Of a DNA stretch of 64,000 nucleotides, positions 9,294 through 17,671 are shown in pieces. How positions within the stretch are numbered: position 1 is the first letter of the stretch; each line of letters starts with the position of its first letter. The DNA is taken from positions 1 through 64,000 of the forward strand of contig NZ_LMJY01000021.1 of the NCBI RefSeq assembly GCF_001421325.1, given 5' to 3'. Both the position numbers and the translations under genes were made by a program. The notes beneath the pieces are model-generated. The model was not told the DNA's origin. It saw only the letters and a list, made by a program, of their open reading frames with translations, and made no database searches. This DNA comes from Novosphingobium sp. Leaf2 (GTDB lineage Bacteria > Pseudomonadota > Alphaproteobacteria > Sphingomonadales > Sphingomonadaceae).

Positions 9294-11032
9294 TGCACGT
9301 GCTTGTCGATACATGGATCCGCATGGTCCGGGCACGAACCTTTCTCTCGCTTATTGCCGCGCTTGCATGCGCCGTAACGGCGGTTTCCGTCACCGGAGCG
9401 GTGATGCGCCGGGAGCTGACAGCGCGCTTTGCGGCGCAAACGATGGCTGACGTAAAATTGCGGCAGGCGTTGCTCGCCAGCGAGGTCGCCCGGTTTCGGC
9501 TGTTGCCGCTCGCGTTAGGGGACGACCGGGATCTGGTGGCGACTGTGCAGGGCAAGCCGGGCGCGCGGGCGGTGATGAACGCGAAGCTGGAGCATCTGGC
9601 GCGCGATGTCGGCGCTGCGGTCATCTACGTCATTCGCGGCGATGGTTTGACCCTGTCGGCCAGCAACTGGCGCGACCCGCACAGCTTCATCGGCAGGAAT
9701 TACGGATTTCGTCCCTATTTTCATGATGCGGTAGTGCGCGGGGAGGCGGAGCAGTTTGCGCTGGGCACCGTCAGCGGCAAGCCTGGCTTGTATCTGGCCC
9801 GCCGCGCAGCCGGGGGCAGCGTGGTGGTGGTCAAGCTGGAGTTCGACCGGGTGGAGGCGCAGTGGCGGGCTGCAACGGGCGTCACGTTCGTAACCGACCG
9901 GGACGGCGTGATCGTCGTCACCAGCCGGCCCGCCTGGCGCTTTGCCCGAACCTCTGCGCTTACACCGACCCAGGCGCGTACTGCCCGTGAGCGGATCGGC
10001 GTTCCCGCGCTGGCTGCCACGCCGTTCACACGAATGGGTCACGGTCGCATCGCTATCGCCGGCACGCGCGGCGAATGGCTGCTGCTGTCTACCCCGCCGG
10101 ATGCAAGCGGATGGCGCGCGCATCTCGCCTTGCCCTTGCGCCAGGCGGTCGACGCACAAGTGCGCATTGCGCAAGGTCTGGCGGCATTGGCCGTGCTCGC
10201 GCTGTTCGCGGCCGGAGCGCTCTTGCAAAATCGCCGCCGTCGCCGGCGCGAGCGCACGTTGCAGCTGGAAAGCGCGGTGGCGGAACGCACGGCGGACCTG
10301 CGCCGGGAAATAGACGAGCGGACCGCCGCCGAACGTCAGGCCGCGCAAATGCGCGAAGGGCTGCGTCAGGCCAATCGCCTGGCAACGCTTGGCCAGATCA
10401 CCGCCAGCGTCGCGCATGAAACCGCACAACCCGTAGCCGCGATCCGCAACTACGCCGCCAGCAGTCAAAAGCTGCTGGACCTTGGCGCAAACCGGGATGT
10501 GCGCGAAAACCTCCAGGCCATCGATAGACTGGCCGGCCGCATCGGCGAAGTCACCGCAGAGCTTAGGGGGTTTGCTCGCAAGGGAAGCCGCGCCGGGGGC
10601 CCGGTGCCGCTGGCAGAAGTGGTGGACGGCGCCTGCCTGCTGCTCAAGGAAGGTCTATCCCGCATCGCATTTGAGCGGCCCGCGATCACCCCGGACCTGA
10701 TGGTGCTGGGCGGTCATGTGCGGTTGGAGCAGGTCTTCGTGAACGTGTTGCAAAACGCGCTCGAAGCGCTGGCCGACAGCCCGACTCCGCAGATTTCGAT
10801 GACGGCGGAGTTGGATGGGGACGCAGTGCGCGTGCTGGTGTCTGATAACGGCCCCGGCATCGCGCCGGACGTTGCCGAGAGACTGTTCACGCCCTTTGCC
10901 ACCAGCCGCGCGTCCGGCCTGGGCCTGGGGCTGGTAATCGCCAAGGACATCATGGAGGATTTTGGTGGTGCTCTGGGTCTGGCGCCGGCATCGCACGGCG
11001 CGTGCTTCGCCATCTTGCTGAGGCGGGCATGA
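9293..11032 (+). CDS. dctB: C4-dicarboxylate sensor histidine kinase DctB
   Basis: An inner-membrane sensor that detects periplasmic dicarboxylates and phosphorylates DctD. One N-terminal membrane helix is followed by a periplasmic PDC/Cache domain of about 230 residues containing SNWRDPHSFIGRNYGFRPYF, the ligand-pocket signature of DctB. A second helix (LAALAVLALFAAGALL), an arginine-rich coiled coil and the kinase core follow. The phospho-accepting histidine is near residue 375 (SVAHETAQPVAAIR), with the N box NVLQNALEAL and G boxes DNGPGIAPD and GLGLGL. The start is uncertain: the frame is open from a GTG at 9245, but that would cover the putative activator sites. I prefer ATG 9293; ATG 9323 is possible. 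Its stop overlaps the dctD start (ATGA). Confidence 0.93.
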   Translation: MHVLVDTWIRMVRARTFLSLIAALACAVTAVSVTGAVMRRELTARFAAQTMADVKLRQALLASEVARFRLLPLALGDDRDLVATVQGKPGARAVMNAKLEHLARDVGAAVIYVIRGDGLTLSASNWRDPHSFIGRNYGFRPYFHDAVVRGEAEQFALGTVSGKPGLYLARRAAGGSVVVVKLEFDRVEAQWRAATGVTFVTDRDGVIVVTSRPAWRFARTSALTPTQARTARERIGVPALAATPFTRMGHGRIAIAGTRGEWLLLSTPPDASGWRAHLALPLRQAVDAQVRIAQGLAALAVLALFAAGALLQNRRRRRRERTLQLESAVAERTADLRREIDERTAAERQAAQMREGLRQANRLATLGQITASVAHETAQPVAAIRNYAASSQKLLDLGANRDVRENLQAIDRLAGRIGEVTAELRGFARKGSRAGGPVPLAEVVDGACLLLKEGLSRIAFERPAITPDLMVLGGHVRLEQVFVNVLQNALEALADSPTPQISMTAELDGDAVRVLVSDNGPGIAPDVAERLFTPFATSRASGLGLGLVIAKDIMEDFGGALGLAPASHGACFAILLRRA

Positions 11033-12354
11033 GCACAATGGCGAACGCGCGGCACGTCGCTCTGGTCGACGATGACGAGGACATGCGCCGGTCCACCGCG
11101 CAATTGCTGCGACTGGCAGGCTTTGGCGTGGAGGTGTTTGCGGGTGCCGGCGCGGCCCTTGACGCCATCGGGGCGGATTGGCCGGGGATCGTCGTTACCG
11201 ACGTGCGCATGCCGCATGTCTCGGGGGTCGAATTGTTTCGCACCCTGCACGAACGCGATCCCGATCTTCCGGTCATTCTGGTTACTGGGCACGGCGATGT
11301 GGCAATGGCGGTCGATGCGCTGAAGGCGGGGGCGTGGGATTTCCTTACCAAGCCGTTCGATCCCCAAGCGCTTGTTGCTGCCGCCGATCGCGCGTCCACG
11401 GCGCGGGCGCTGGCGCTGGACAACCGGCGGCTGCGGGCGGCGGCGCAGGACGAGGAGCCTTCAGGGCTGGTCGGCCAGTCCGAGCCGATCCGCCGCCTGC
11501 GCGCGATGATCCCCACGCTCGCCAATGCCGACATCGAGGTGTTCATCGAGGGCGAGACGGGCACCGGCAAAGAACTGTTCGCCAGGCTTGTGCACCGCGC
11601 CGGAAAACGGGCGCGCCATCGCTTCGTGTCCGTCGCTTGCGCAGGTCTGCCCGAAGCGCTGGAAGACGCATTGTTCCTGCCCGGCCGGGAGGCGAGCATT
11701 GCTTCGGCAAATCGCGGCACGCTGTTTCTGGACGATGTGGACCAGGCCTCTCGCCGTCTGCAGACGCGCTTGACCGCGCTGCTCGAAGAACGGACCTTGC
11801 GCGGACCGGGCGTGCGTGAGCCGCTGCCCCTGGACCTGCGGGTGATCGCGACAGCCGGCGCGGGCGAAGGCGTTGCCGGCGATCTGATCGCGCCCGGGTT
11901 GCTGTATCGGCTTACGGCACTGCGTTTTCGCATGCCGCCACTGCGTGAACGGCGTGAGGACGTGCCGGCGTTGTTCGCGCATCTGGCCGGCGCTGCAGCC
12001 CTGCGCCTGCGTCGACCTTTGCCGGTCATCACGGGCGCTATTCGCGCGCACCTTGCGAATTACGAGTGGCCGGGGAATGTGCGCGAGTTGGCGCATTTTG
12101 CGGAACGGGTCGTACTTGACCTGACCGATGCGCCGAGCGGGGTCGCCAGCCCGCAGCCGGGCCATGCGCCATCGGAATCCCTGCCGGAAAAACTGGACGC
12201 GTTCGAGCGCGAAACGATCATTGCGGCGGTGCTGGCGGAAAAAGGTGAAATTGGCGCTGCGATCGCGCGTCTGGGGGTGCCGCGCAAGACCTTCTATTAC
12301 AAGGTCAAGAAGCACGGCATAGATCTGACAGCGCTACGCAGGACTGCCAAATAG
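11029..12354 (+). CDS. dctD: DctD-type response regulator with AAA+ domain but no GAFTGA loop
   Basis: The partner of DctB. It has a receiver domain (acidic pocket DDDED near residues 16-20, phospho-acceptor D58 in VVTDVRMP), a central AAA+ ATPase domain and a Fis-type helix-turn-helix at the C-terminus (RKTFYYKVKKHGID). Walker A (GETGTGKE, about 175-182), Walker B (GTLFLDDVD) and the YRL segment before PLRERREDVP are all present. The stretch between DALF and GTLF is about ten residues shorter than in normal sigma-54 activators and lacks the GAFTGA motif that contacts sigma-54. The start is the ATG overlapping the dctB stop; an upstream in-frame start at 11002 lies inside dctB. It is either a sigma-70-type activator, as known for Rhodobacter capsulatus NtrC, or altered in function. 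Confidence 0.92.
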   Translation: MSTMANARHVALVDDDEDMRRSTAQLLRLAGFGVEVFAGAGAALDAIGADWPGIVVTDVRMPHVSGVELFRTLHERDPDLPVILVTGHGDVAMAVDALKAGAWDFLTKPFDPQALVAAADRASTARALALDNRRLRAAAQDEEPSGLVGQSEPIRRLRAMIPTLANADIEVFIEGETGTGKELFARLVHRAGKRARHRFVSVACAGLPEALEDALFLPGREASIASANRGTLFLDDVDQASRRLQTRLTALLEERTLRGPGVREPLPLDLRVIATAGAGEGVAGDLIAPGLLYRLTALRFRMPPLRERREDVPALFAHLAGAAALRLRRPLPVITGAIRAHLANYEWPGNVRELAHFAERVVLDLTDAPSGVASPQPGHAPSESLPEKLDAFERETIIAAVLAEKGEIGAAIARLGVPRKTFYYKVKKHGIDLTALRRTAK

Positions 12355-12718
12355 CCCGAGATAGGCATAAAACACGACGTTTTCACGGAGAAAAAGACCC
12401 GGCCATCACGGGAGGGGGGAGGGGTGGAAAGACGGCCGGGCCTTGGAAAGTCTGCTTACGTTTTGTTTGCATTGGTAACATCCTGCCACCCATCCAGTTC
12501 CCGGACGATAGCCATTTCCGTGGCCTGGCGCGCAGTTTCTTGGCGTTCAGTGCCAGCGGCCCGTGACAATGCAGGGCAAGCATGCTACAACTTTCATTGC
12601 TGACGTCGCCATCGACGGATTCGGGCCGCTCAGCCGTTCCCTTGTCCATAAGTTGCTTCAAGACGCCGGGTCGCGCCACGTTGGCGCACACCTGCTAATA
12701 CAGACAAGGAATACGTCT
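12355..12718 (+). other. Non-coding region between dctD and the cold-shock gene
   Basis: I see no convincing gene in these 364 bases. Just after dctD there is a weak dyad (AAAAC-N5-GTTTT, 12369-12383). A G-rich tract sits near 12411-12424, flanked by distant complementary arms (CCCGGCC and GGCCGGG). Much of the rest may be the long leader that cold-shock messages often carry. No firm promoter could be assigned. Confidence 0.4.
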
Positions 12719-12925
12719 ATGATTACCGGAACCGTCAAGTTCTTCAACGCCGACAAGGGCTATGGCTTCATTGCACCCGAAACCGGCGGCGACGACGCTT
12801 TCGTGCACATTTCGGCGGTTGAGCGCGCCGGCCTGCGCACCCTCGACAAGGGTCAGCGCGTGTCTTACGAGCTCGAGACCGATCGTCGTGGCAAGACGTC
12901 TGCAGTGAACCTGCAGGCAGCCTGA
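12719..12925 (+). CDS. CspA-family cold-shock protein
   Basis: A 68-residue single cold-shock domain that binds single-stranded RNA or DNA and melts RNA structure. Both RNA-binding motifs are present: RNP1 as KGYGFI and RNP2 as AFVHIS. The start MITGTVKFF is set by an AAGGA ribosome binding site 8 bases upstream; the frame stays open further upstream, but that part is not family-like. A strong hairpin follows the gene at 12951-12984. It is likely monocistronic. Confidence 0.95.
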   Translation: MITGTVKFFNADKGYGFIAPETGGDDAFVHISAVERAGLRTLDKGQRVSYELETDRRGKTSAVNLQAA

Positions 12926-12950
12926 TCCACGTCGATCTGGCGGGAGCGGT

Positions 12951-12984
12951 GCGGGAAGGCGGCCTTCGGGTCGCCTTCCCCCGC
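12951..12984 (+). terminator. Hairpin after the cold-shock gene
   Basis: A perfect 9-base stem (GGGAAGGCG at 12953-12961, CGCCTTCCC at 12972-12980) encloses a 10-base loop. No clear T-run follows, so it may be a weak or Rho-assisted terminator. Confidence 0.6.
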
Positions 12985-13019
12985 TTCGTCGCGATATCAA
13001 GAAATTCAGGTAGCAGGTA

Positions 13020-13355
13020 ATGGCAGGATACAAGGAACCGGGTGTCGAGGATCGGCGCAATGCCGCCGCGCAGGCCCGTGCCAAGGCGCTGGCCGCGCTG
13101 AAGGCGAAAGCCCCGATCGACCCGGCAGTGCAGGCGGAACGCATCGCCAAGGCCGAAGCGCGTGAAAAGGCTCAGGCCGAAAAGCGCGAAGCCGTGAAGG
13201 CAGCCCGCGAAGCCGCGATTGCTGAAAAGGCAGCGGAAGCCGAACGCGCGGCGCAGGCCGCCGCCGCCGCAGCGCCGCCCCCCGAACTCACCGAAGAAGA
13301 ACGCAAGGCTGCGCGCGATGCGCGTTATGCCGCGCGCAAGGCACGCAGGAAATAA
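13020..13355 (+). CDS. DUF6481 family protein
   Basis: A 111-residue, very alanine-, lysine-, glutamate- and arginine-rich protein, predicted to be almost wholly helical or coiled coil. It opens with a YKEPGVEDRRNAA motif and ends with a basic run (ARYAARKARRK), which fits the DUF6481 family of alphaproteobacteria. No enzymatic motif, membrane segment or signal is seen, and no function is known to me. The arrangement downstream of a cold-shock gene might point to an RNA- or stress-related role, but this is weak. It stops 25 bases before the next gene and is probably co-transcribed with it. Confidence 0.75.
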   Translation: MAGYKEPGVEDRRNAAAQARAKALAALKAKAPIDPAVQAERIAKAEAREKAQAEKREAVKAAREAAIAEKAAEAERAAQAAAAAAPPPELTEEERKAARDARYAARKARRK

Positions 13356-13380
13356 TCCTGCCGGTCAGAAAGGTGTTCCG

Positions 13381-14088
13381 ATGACGGGCAATACTTACGC
13401 TTCGTTATCGGAAGACCAACTCGTCGCGGTTGCACAGGTGCCGGATGGCGTGGAATTGCGCCTCGTGCGCAATGGCGATGATTTCGCGATCCTGCTCGAC
13501 CGTAACGAGCTGATGAGCACCGACCTGTACGCTTCGGAAGAAGCGCTTGCCACGTTGACTTGTTCCCGTCTCATTGATCGCGTTCGTCCGCAGTTGCTCA
13601 TCGGTGGCTACGGCATGGGCTTCACCCTGCGTGCAGCGCTTGAGGTGCTGGGCAGCGAGGCGAGTATCACCGTTGCCGAGCTCGTCCCCGAAATTATCGA
13701 ATGGGCGCATGGCCCGATGCGGCGGTTGACCGCAGGCTGCCTCGACGACCCGCGCGTGTTGTTGGTACAGGACGATGTTGCGATGCTGATCGACGCCGCG
13801 CGCGAAGGCTACGACGCGATCTTGCTCGACGTGGACAATGGGCCCGAAGGGTTGACCCGGCGCCCAAACGACTGGCTCTATTCCGAAAACGGACTGCAAT
13901 CGGCCAAAGCGGCGTTGCGCCCGGGCGGCATTCTTGCCGTATGGTCCGCCACGCCTGACAAAGTCTTCGCGGACTTGCTGGCAAAGGCCGGTTTCACCGT
14001 AGAGGAAGTCCCGGTGGAGGCCAGGACCGGCGACCGGCCCGGCGGCGAAGATCCCGAGCATCTCGTGTGGTTTGCCTGCAAGCGCTGA
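13381..14088 (+). CDS. Spermidine-synthase-like SAM-binding protein
   Basis: A 235-residue protein with the Rossmann fold of the spermidine synthase/SAM methyltransferase group: LLIGGYGMGFTLRAALE is the cofactor loop, VAELVPEIIEWA the acidic strand end, and DAILLDVDNGPEGL the catalytic-loop region. The aspartates DVDNGP correspond to the donor-site region of aminopropyltransferases, but the N-terminal beta domain is short, so the real substrate is open. The start is ATG 13381 with an AAAGG site upstream; longer frames run into the DUF6481 gene. It is cytoplasmic. Confidence 0.8.
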   Translation: MTGNTYASLSEDQLVAVAQVPDGVELRLVRNGDDFAILLDRNELMSTDLYASEEALATLTCSRLIDRVRPQLLIGGYGMGFTLRAALEVLGSEASITVAELVPEIIEWAHGPMRRLTAGCLDDPRVLLVQDDVAMLIDAAREGYDAILLDVDNGPEGLTRRPNDWLYSENGLQSAKAALRPGGILAVWSATPDKVFADLLAKAGFTVEEVPVEARTGDRPGGEDPEHLVWFACKR

Positions 14089-14165
14089 GGCCGGCGCAAC
14101 GCGCAGGGCGTAAGCCATGCCAATTTGCGGCTTGCGCTGTGCAGCAACCCCGGTTTTAAGGCGCT

Positions 14166-16604
14166 TTGCTTCCTGTTGCGAGACACGTCATCCTGCGCCC
14201 TCTGATTTTCGCTGCGTTGATCGCCCTGGCCGCACCAGCCGTTGCGGATACAAGGACAGCGGAAAACCCGGCCACCGTCATCAATCAGGCCGAACGCGAT
14301 CTGCGCGATGTGGACGGTGCGCTGGACAGCCGGGTGGACCCCGATGTTCGCGCGGCCCTGCGCGCCAAAGCCGCTGCGGCGCAAGACTCTCTGGAAACGG
14401 CGCAAGGCGATCTTGATGATCAGATGACGCTGGTGGACGCGCGTCTGAGCGGTCTTGGCACGCCTACGCCCGGCGTCTCCGAGGCGCCGGAAATTACCGC
14501 CCAGCGCAAGACGTTGGCGAGCGACCGTGCAATCCTGGATGCAGCGGCCAAGCGCGCCAAGCTTGCGACCGTGGAAGCGCAGCAGCTGCTTGACGAGATC
14601 GACCGCACCCGGGCGCAGCAGTTGAACGCGCGCTTGTCTACCCGGACCTTGTCGCCCCTCTCGCCGGCGTTCTGGTCCGATCTGCTCGAAGCCTTGCCGC
14701 GTGACGTGCGCCGCATCGGCCTGTTCGCGCGGCAAGGCGGTGAGCAGATCCGCAGCCAATGGCGCGGGGGCATACCTTGGCAGGCGTTTGTGGGTGCCGC
14801 GCTGGCGTTCATCATCACGTTCCCCGTCAGGATCGTCGGGCGCAATCTGGGGCAACGGTATCTGATCGGCAGCGCTCCGGGGCACCGCATCCGTCGCCAG
14901 CTTTATGCCTTGTGGCGCACGCTGATCGGCACCATTGCCCCGTTGCTGGGCGCGGCCAGTGTCGTGCAGGGCTTTCGTTGGGCGGGCCTTTTGCCGCAGC
15001 GGTGGGACACCTTGCTGGACGGTTTCGTGGCGTCAGTCGGCTTCGCCGCCTTTACCGTCGCCCTGTCGGGCGCAATCCTGATGCGCGGCCAGCCGTCCTG
15101 GCGGGTTGCCCCACTCACTGACGAGACGGCCGACCGGTTACGAGCGCTGTCCTGGCCGCTGGGGCTGATCGCATTTGCCAGTGGCCTTGGCGATGCGGCG
15201 ATACGGGCGATCGGCGCCAGCGGCGCCACCACGATCGGTTGGCAGATGGCCGAGGCACTGGTCCATCTGGTCTGGGTTGCCACCGCTCTGGTCATCATGG
15301 GCCGATTGCGGGCACTGCGGGCCGAACGCGAGGAGGCGGACGGCATTACGCCGGGCGCCGGCATCGCGGCGGCAACACTGCTGGCCTGGGCGCTGGTTAT
15401 CGGCGCGCTCGTGTCACTTGCCACCGGCTATGTCGCGTTCAGCCTGATCGTATCGCGTATGATCATCTGGGTCGCCATCCTTGGCGGGGCCTTGTATCTT
15501 TTGCTGGGCACCGCAGACGATGCGGCGACGGTGCTGTTCCATCGCGATAGCCGGCTTGGCGTTACGCTTACGCGTAGCGTCGGGGTGCGGGCCAGCTTTG
15601 TAGATCAACTCGGCGTGCTGATATCGGCGGTCGTTCGGCTGGTGCTGGTATTGCTGGCGCTGGGCCTTGCGATGTCCCCGTTCGGCGGAGGAGAGGGGCT
15701 CGCCAGTATTGCCGGTCGTATCCGGGATCTGAGCACTGGTTTCGAGATCGGCGGGGTCACCATCTCGCCCGGCGCGGTACTGCGGGCCATCATCGTATGT
15801 GCCGTTGGCCTTGCCATTGTACGCGCGTTCATGGGCTGGCTTGAAAAGCGTTACCTGCCAGCCACTGACCTTGACGGATCCGCCCGTAACTCGGCAAGTC
15901 TGGTGGCGCGTTACGTTGCCTTGTCCATCGTCATCATCTGGGCTCTGGCCGCGATGGGCATCGGGGTGGAGCGCATCGCGCTGCTGCTTTCGGCACTGTC
16001 CGTCGGTATCGGTTTTGGTCTTCAGGCCATTACCCAGAACTTTGTTTCAGGGCTTATCCTGCTGGCCGAACGCCCCATTAAGATCGGGGACTGGGTGCGC
16101 GTTGGCACCGATGAAGGGGATGTGAAAAGGATCAGCGTGCGATCCACCGAAATCACGCTGCCCGATCATTCGACATTGATCGTTCCCAACTCCGAACTGA
16201 TTACGAAAAGCGTGCTGAACAAGACTTTGTCCAGTCCGCTGGGCCGTATTCAGGTGCAGTTTTCCGTCCCACTGGAGGTGGATGTAGATACGGTGGCCGG
16301 CATCGTGCTGCGGGTGTTCGAGGCGCAACAAGCGATCATAGCGGATCCCGCCCCGGTGGCCTACGTGGATTCCATTGCGGACGGGCGGATTATGTTCAAC
16401 TGCTTTGCGCACGTCAATTCGCCGCGCGAAGTATACCGCACGCGCAGCGCGGTACTGCTGCAGCTGCTGCGCAACTTTGGCGACGAAGGCATAGATATCG
16501 GCACCGTTCCGCAACGGCTGGAATTGGCGGCAGGCAACTATTTTCCGGGCGAAGATCCCGGCGCAAAAGCACGCCAGGCCGACGACGAACAATCCAAGAC
16601 ATAG
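14166..16604 (+). CDS. DUF3772-MscS mechanosensitive ion channel
   Basis: An 812-residue inner-membrane channel expected to open under membrane tension and protect against osmotic downshock. The order is signal peptide (to AVA about residue 25), periplasmic helical DUF3772 region (about 30-190), multiple membrane helices (about 200-590) and the MscS core. The pore helix is marked by LSVGIGFGLQAITQNFVSGLILLAE (split here only for description), followed by the beta domain RPIKIGDWVRVG and VKRISVRSTEI. The start is a TTG at 14166; an in-frame stop lies 9 bases before it, so no earlier start exists, and AAGG sits a few bases upstream. It resembles the large MscK/MscM-type channels. Confidence 0.92.
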   Translation: MLPVARHVILRPLIFAALIALAAPAVADTRTAENPATVINQAERDLRDVDGALDSRVDPDVRAALRAKAAAAQDSLETAQGDLDDQMTLVDARLSGLGTPTPGVSEAPEITAQRKTLASDRAILDAAAKRAKLATVEAQQLLDEIDRTRAQQLNARLSTRTLSPLSPAFWSDLLEALPRDVRRIGLFARQGGEQIRSQWRGGIPWQAFVGAALAFIITFPVRIVGRNLGQRYLIGSAPGHRIRRQLYALWRTLIGTIAPLLGAASVVQGFRWAGLLPQRWDTLLDGFVASVGFAAFTVALSGAILMRGQPSWRVAPLTDETADRLRALSWPLGLIAFASGLGDAAIRAIGASGATTIGWQMAEALVHLVWVATALVIMGRLRALRAEREEADGITPGAGIAAATLLAWALVIGALVSLATGYVAFSLIVSRMIIWVAILGGALYLLLGTADDAATVLFHRDSRLGVTLTRSVGVRASFVDQLGVLISAVVRLVLVLLALGLAMSPFGGGEGLASIAGRIRDLSTGFEIGGVTISPGAVLRAIIVCAVGLAIVRAFMGWLEKRYLPATDLDGSARNSASLVARYVALSIVIIWALAAMGIGVERIALLLSALSVGIGFGLQAITQNFVSGLILLAERPIKIGDWVRVGTDEGDVKRISVRSTEITLPDHSTLIVPNSELITKSVLNKTLSSPLGRIQVQFSVPLEVDVDTVAGIVLRVFEAQQAIIADPAPVAYVDSIADGRIMFNCFAHVNSPREVYRTRSAVLLQLLRNFGDEGIDIGTVPQRLELAAGNYFPGEDPGAKARQADDEQSKT

Positions 16605-16741
16605 CCCGATCAAGGTCGGATTGCCTGGAATGGATGTGCGGTACTGGTGTTTTTGCGTGTTTGCCGTTGGCGTCCCAGCATTTAGGCTTGATTTGCTGTC
16701 ACGGAAGTCGAATGATTGTGCCGAAAATAAAAAGGGCGACA

Positions 16742-17452
16742 ATGATGTCTGAAACCGAAAGTGCATCCGATATCGCGGCGCTGACCGTTCAATTGCTCAG
16801 CGCATATCTGGCCAACAATACAATCGCGTCGGATGATCTGGCTGGGCTGATCCGGTCCACCCGCGCGGCGCTTACCGAAGAGGCCGCTTCGCCCGTATCA
16901 GAACCGGCAGCCCCTACGTATACGCCGGCAGTATCGGTTCGTAAAAGCCTGGCGTCGCCCGATCACATCATCAGTCTCGTCGATGGTAAGCCTTACAAAA
17001 CCCTCAAGCGTCACTTGGCAACGCATGGCCTGACCCCCGCCGAATATCGCGAGCGCTACGGCCTGCCAGCAAGTTATCCGATGGTAGCCCCCACGTTTGC
17101 TGCCCGCCGGCGCGAGATTGCGGAGAAGATCGGTCTTGGCGGGCGGCGCCGGACAGCGGTTGCTCAGTCTGCGGCTGCGGAGGTTCCGGCAGCCCCTCCT
17201 GCTCCCGCTAAATCTCCCAAGCTGGCGCGCAAGGCACCTGCGGCCAAGGCGGATGGTGCCAAGCCCGCGGCCGCAAGCACGCCCAAGGCAGAGCCTGCCG
17301 CTTCGGTTAAGGCAAAGCGGGCCAGCAAGCCATCAACCCAGGCCGCAGCCGCACCTTCTGCAAAGAGCGCAGAGGCTGCATCAGGCGACAAAGTTGCAGC
17401 ACCCGGCAAAGCCAAACGGATGGCACGGGCACCAAAAACCGCATCGTCCTGA
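16742..17452 (+). CDS. Ros/MucR-family transcriptional regulator with basic histone-H1-like tail
   Basis: A 236-residue DNA-binding protein. The N-terminal part (residues 5-45) is the helical oligomerisation region of MucR proteins. The DNA-binding core, from about residue 73, reads SLVDGKPYKTLKRHLATHG and then TPAEYRERYGLP, YPMVAP and AARRREIAEKIGLG, all MucR hallmarks. The two zinc cysteines of Ros (C-x2-C) are serine and aspartate here, so zinc is probably not bound by the usual ligands, as known for some Mesorhizobium relatives. Residues ~140-236 are a low-complexity Ala/Lys/Pro tail. The start is ATG 16742 (or 16745) behind AAAGGG. MucR proteins act as global, H-NS-like regulators of AT-rich targets. 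Confidence 0.9.
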   Translation: MMSETESASDIAALTVQLLSAYLANNTIASDDLAGLIRSTRAALTEEAASPVSEPAAPTYTPAVSVRKSLASPDHIISLVDGKPYKTLKRHLATHGLTPAEYRERYGLPASYPMVAPTFAARRREIAEKIGLGGRRRTAVAQSAAAEVPAAPPAPAKSPKLARKAPAAKADGAKPAAASTPKAEPAASVKAKRASKPSTQAAAAPSAKSAEAASGDKVAAPGKAKRMARAPKTASS

Positions 17453-17463
17453 TCGTAACTGAT

Positions 17464-17491
17464 CGAAAGCCTCGCGGCGGCGGGGCTTTCG
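17464..17491 (+). terminator. Hairpin after the MucR gene
   Basis: CGAAAGCC at 17464-17471 pairs perfectly with GGCTTTCG at 17484-17491 around a GC-rich 12-base loop, 12 bases after the stop codon. No strong T-run follows. Confidence 0.6.
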
Positions 17492-17671
17492 CGCGGGGGC
17501 TGATGGCGCAATCCGTTACAACTGAGCGACACGGGTTGCAATTGACGCCAAACGCTGTTGCGCCTAGCGCGTCCAAGATGCTCATTTCGCAATGGGTAAC
17601 TGTGCGGCTTAGGCGTTACGTAGACGGCAGCGATTCCGATTGTGGAAAAGGCTGCCCGCAAGGACGACGAT

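Noticed and set aside
12383..12691. A 102-residue minus-strand frame before the cold-shock gene
   Set aside because: No motif and unlikely composition; the region is better explained as leader and intergenic DNA.
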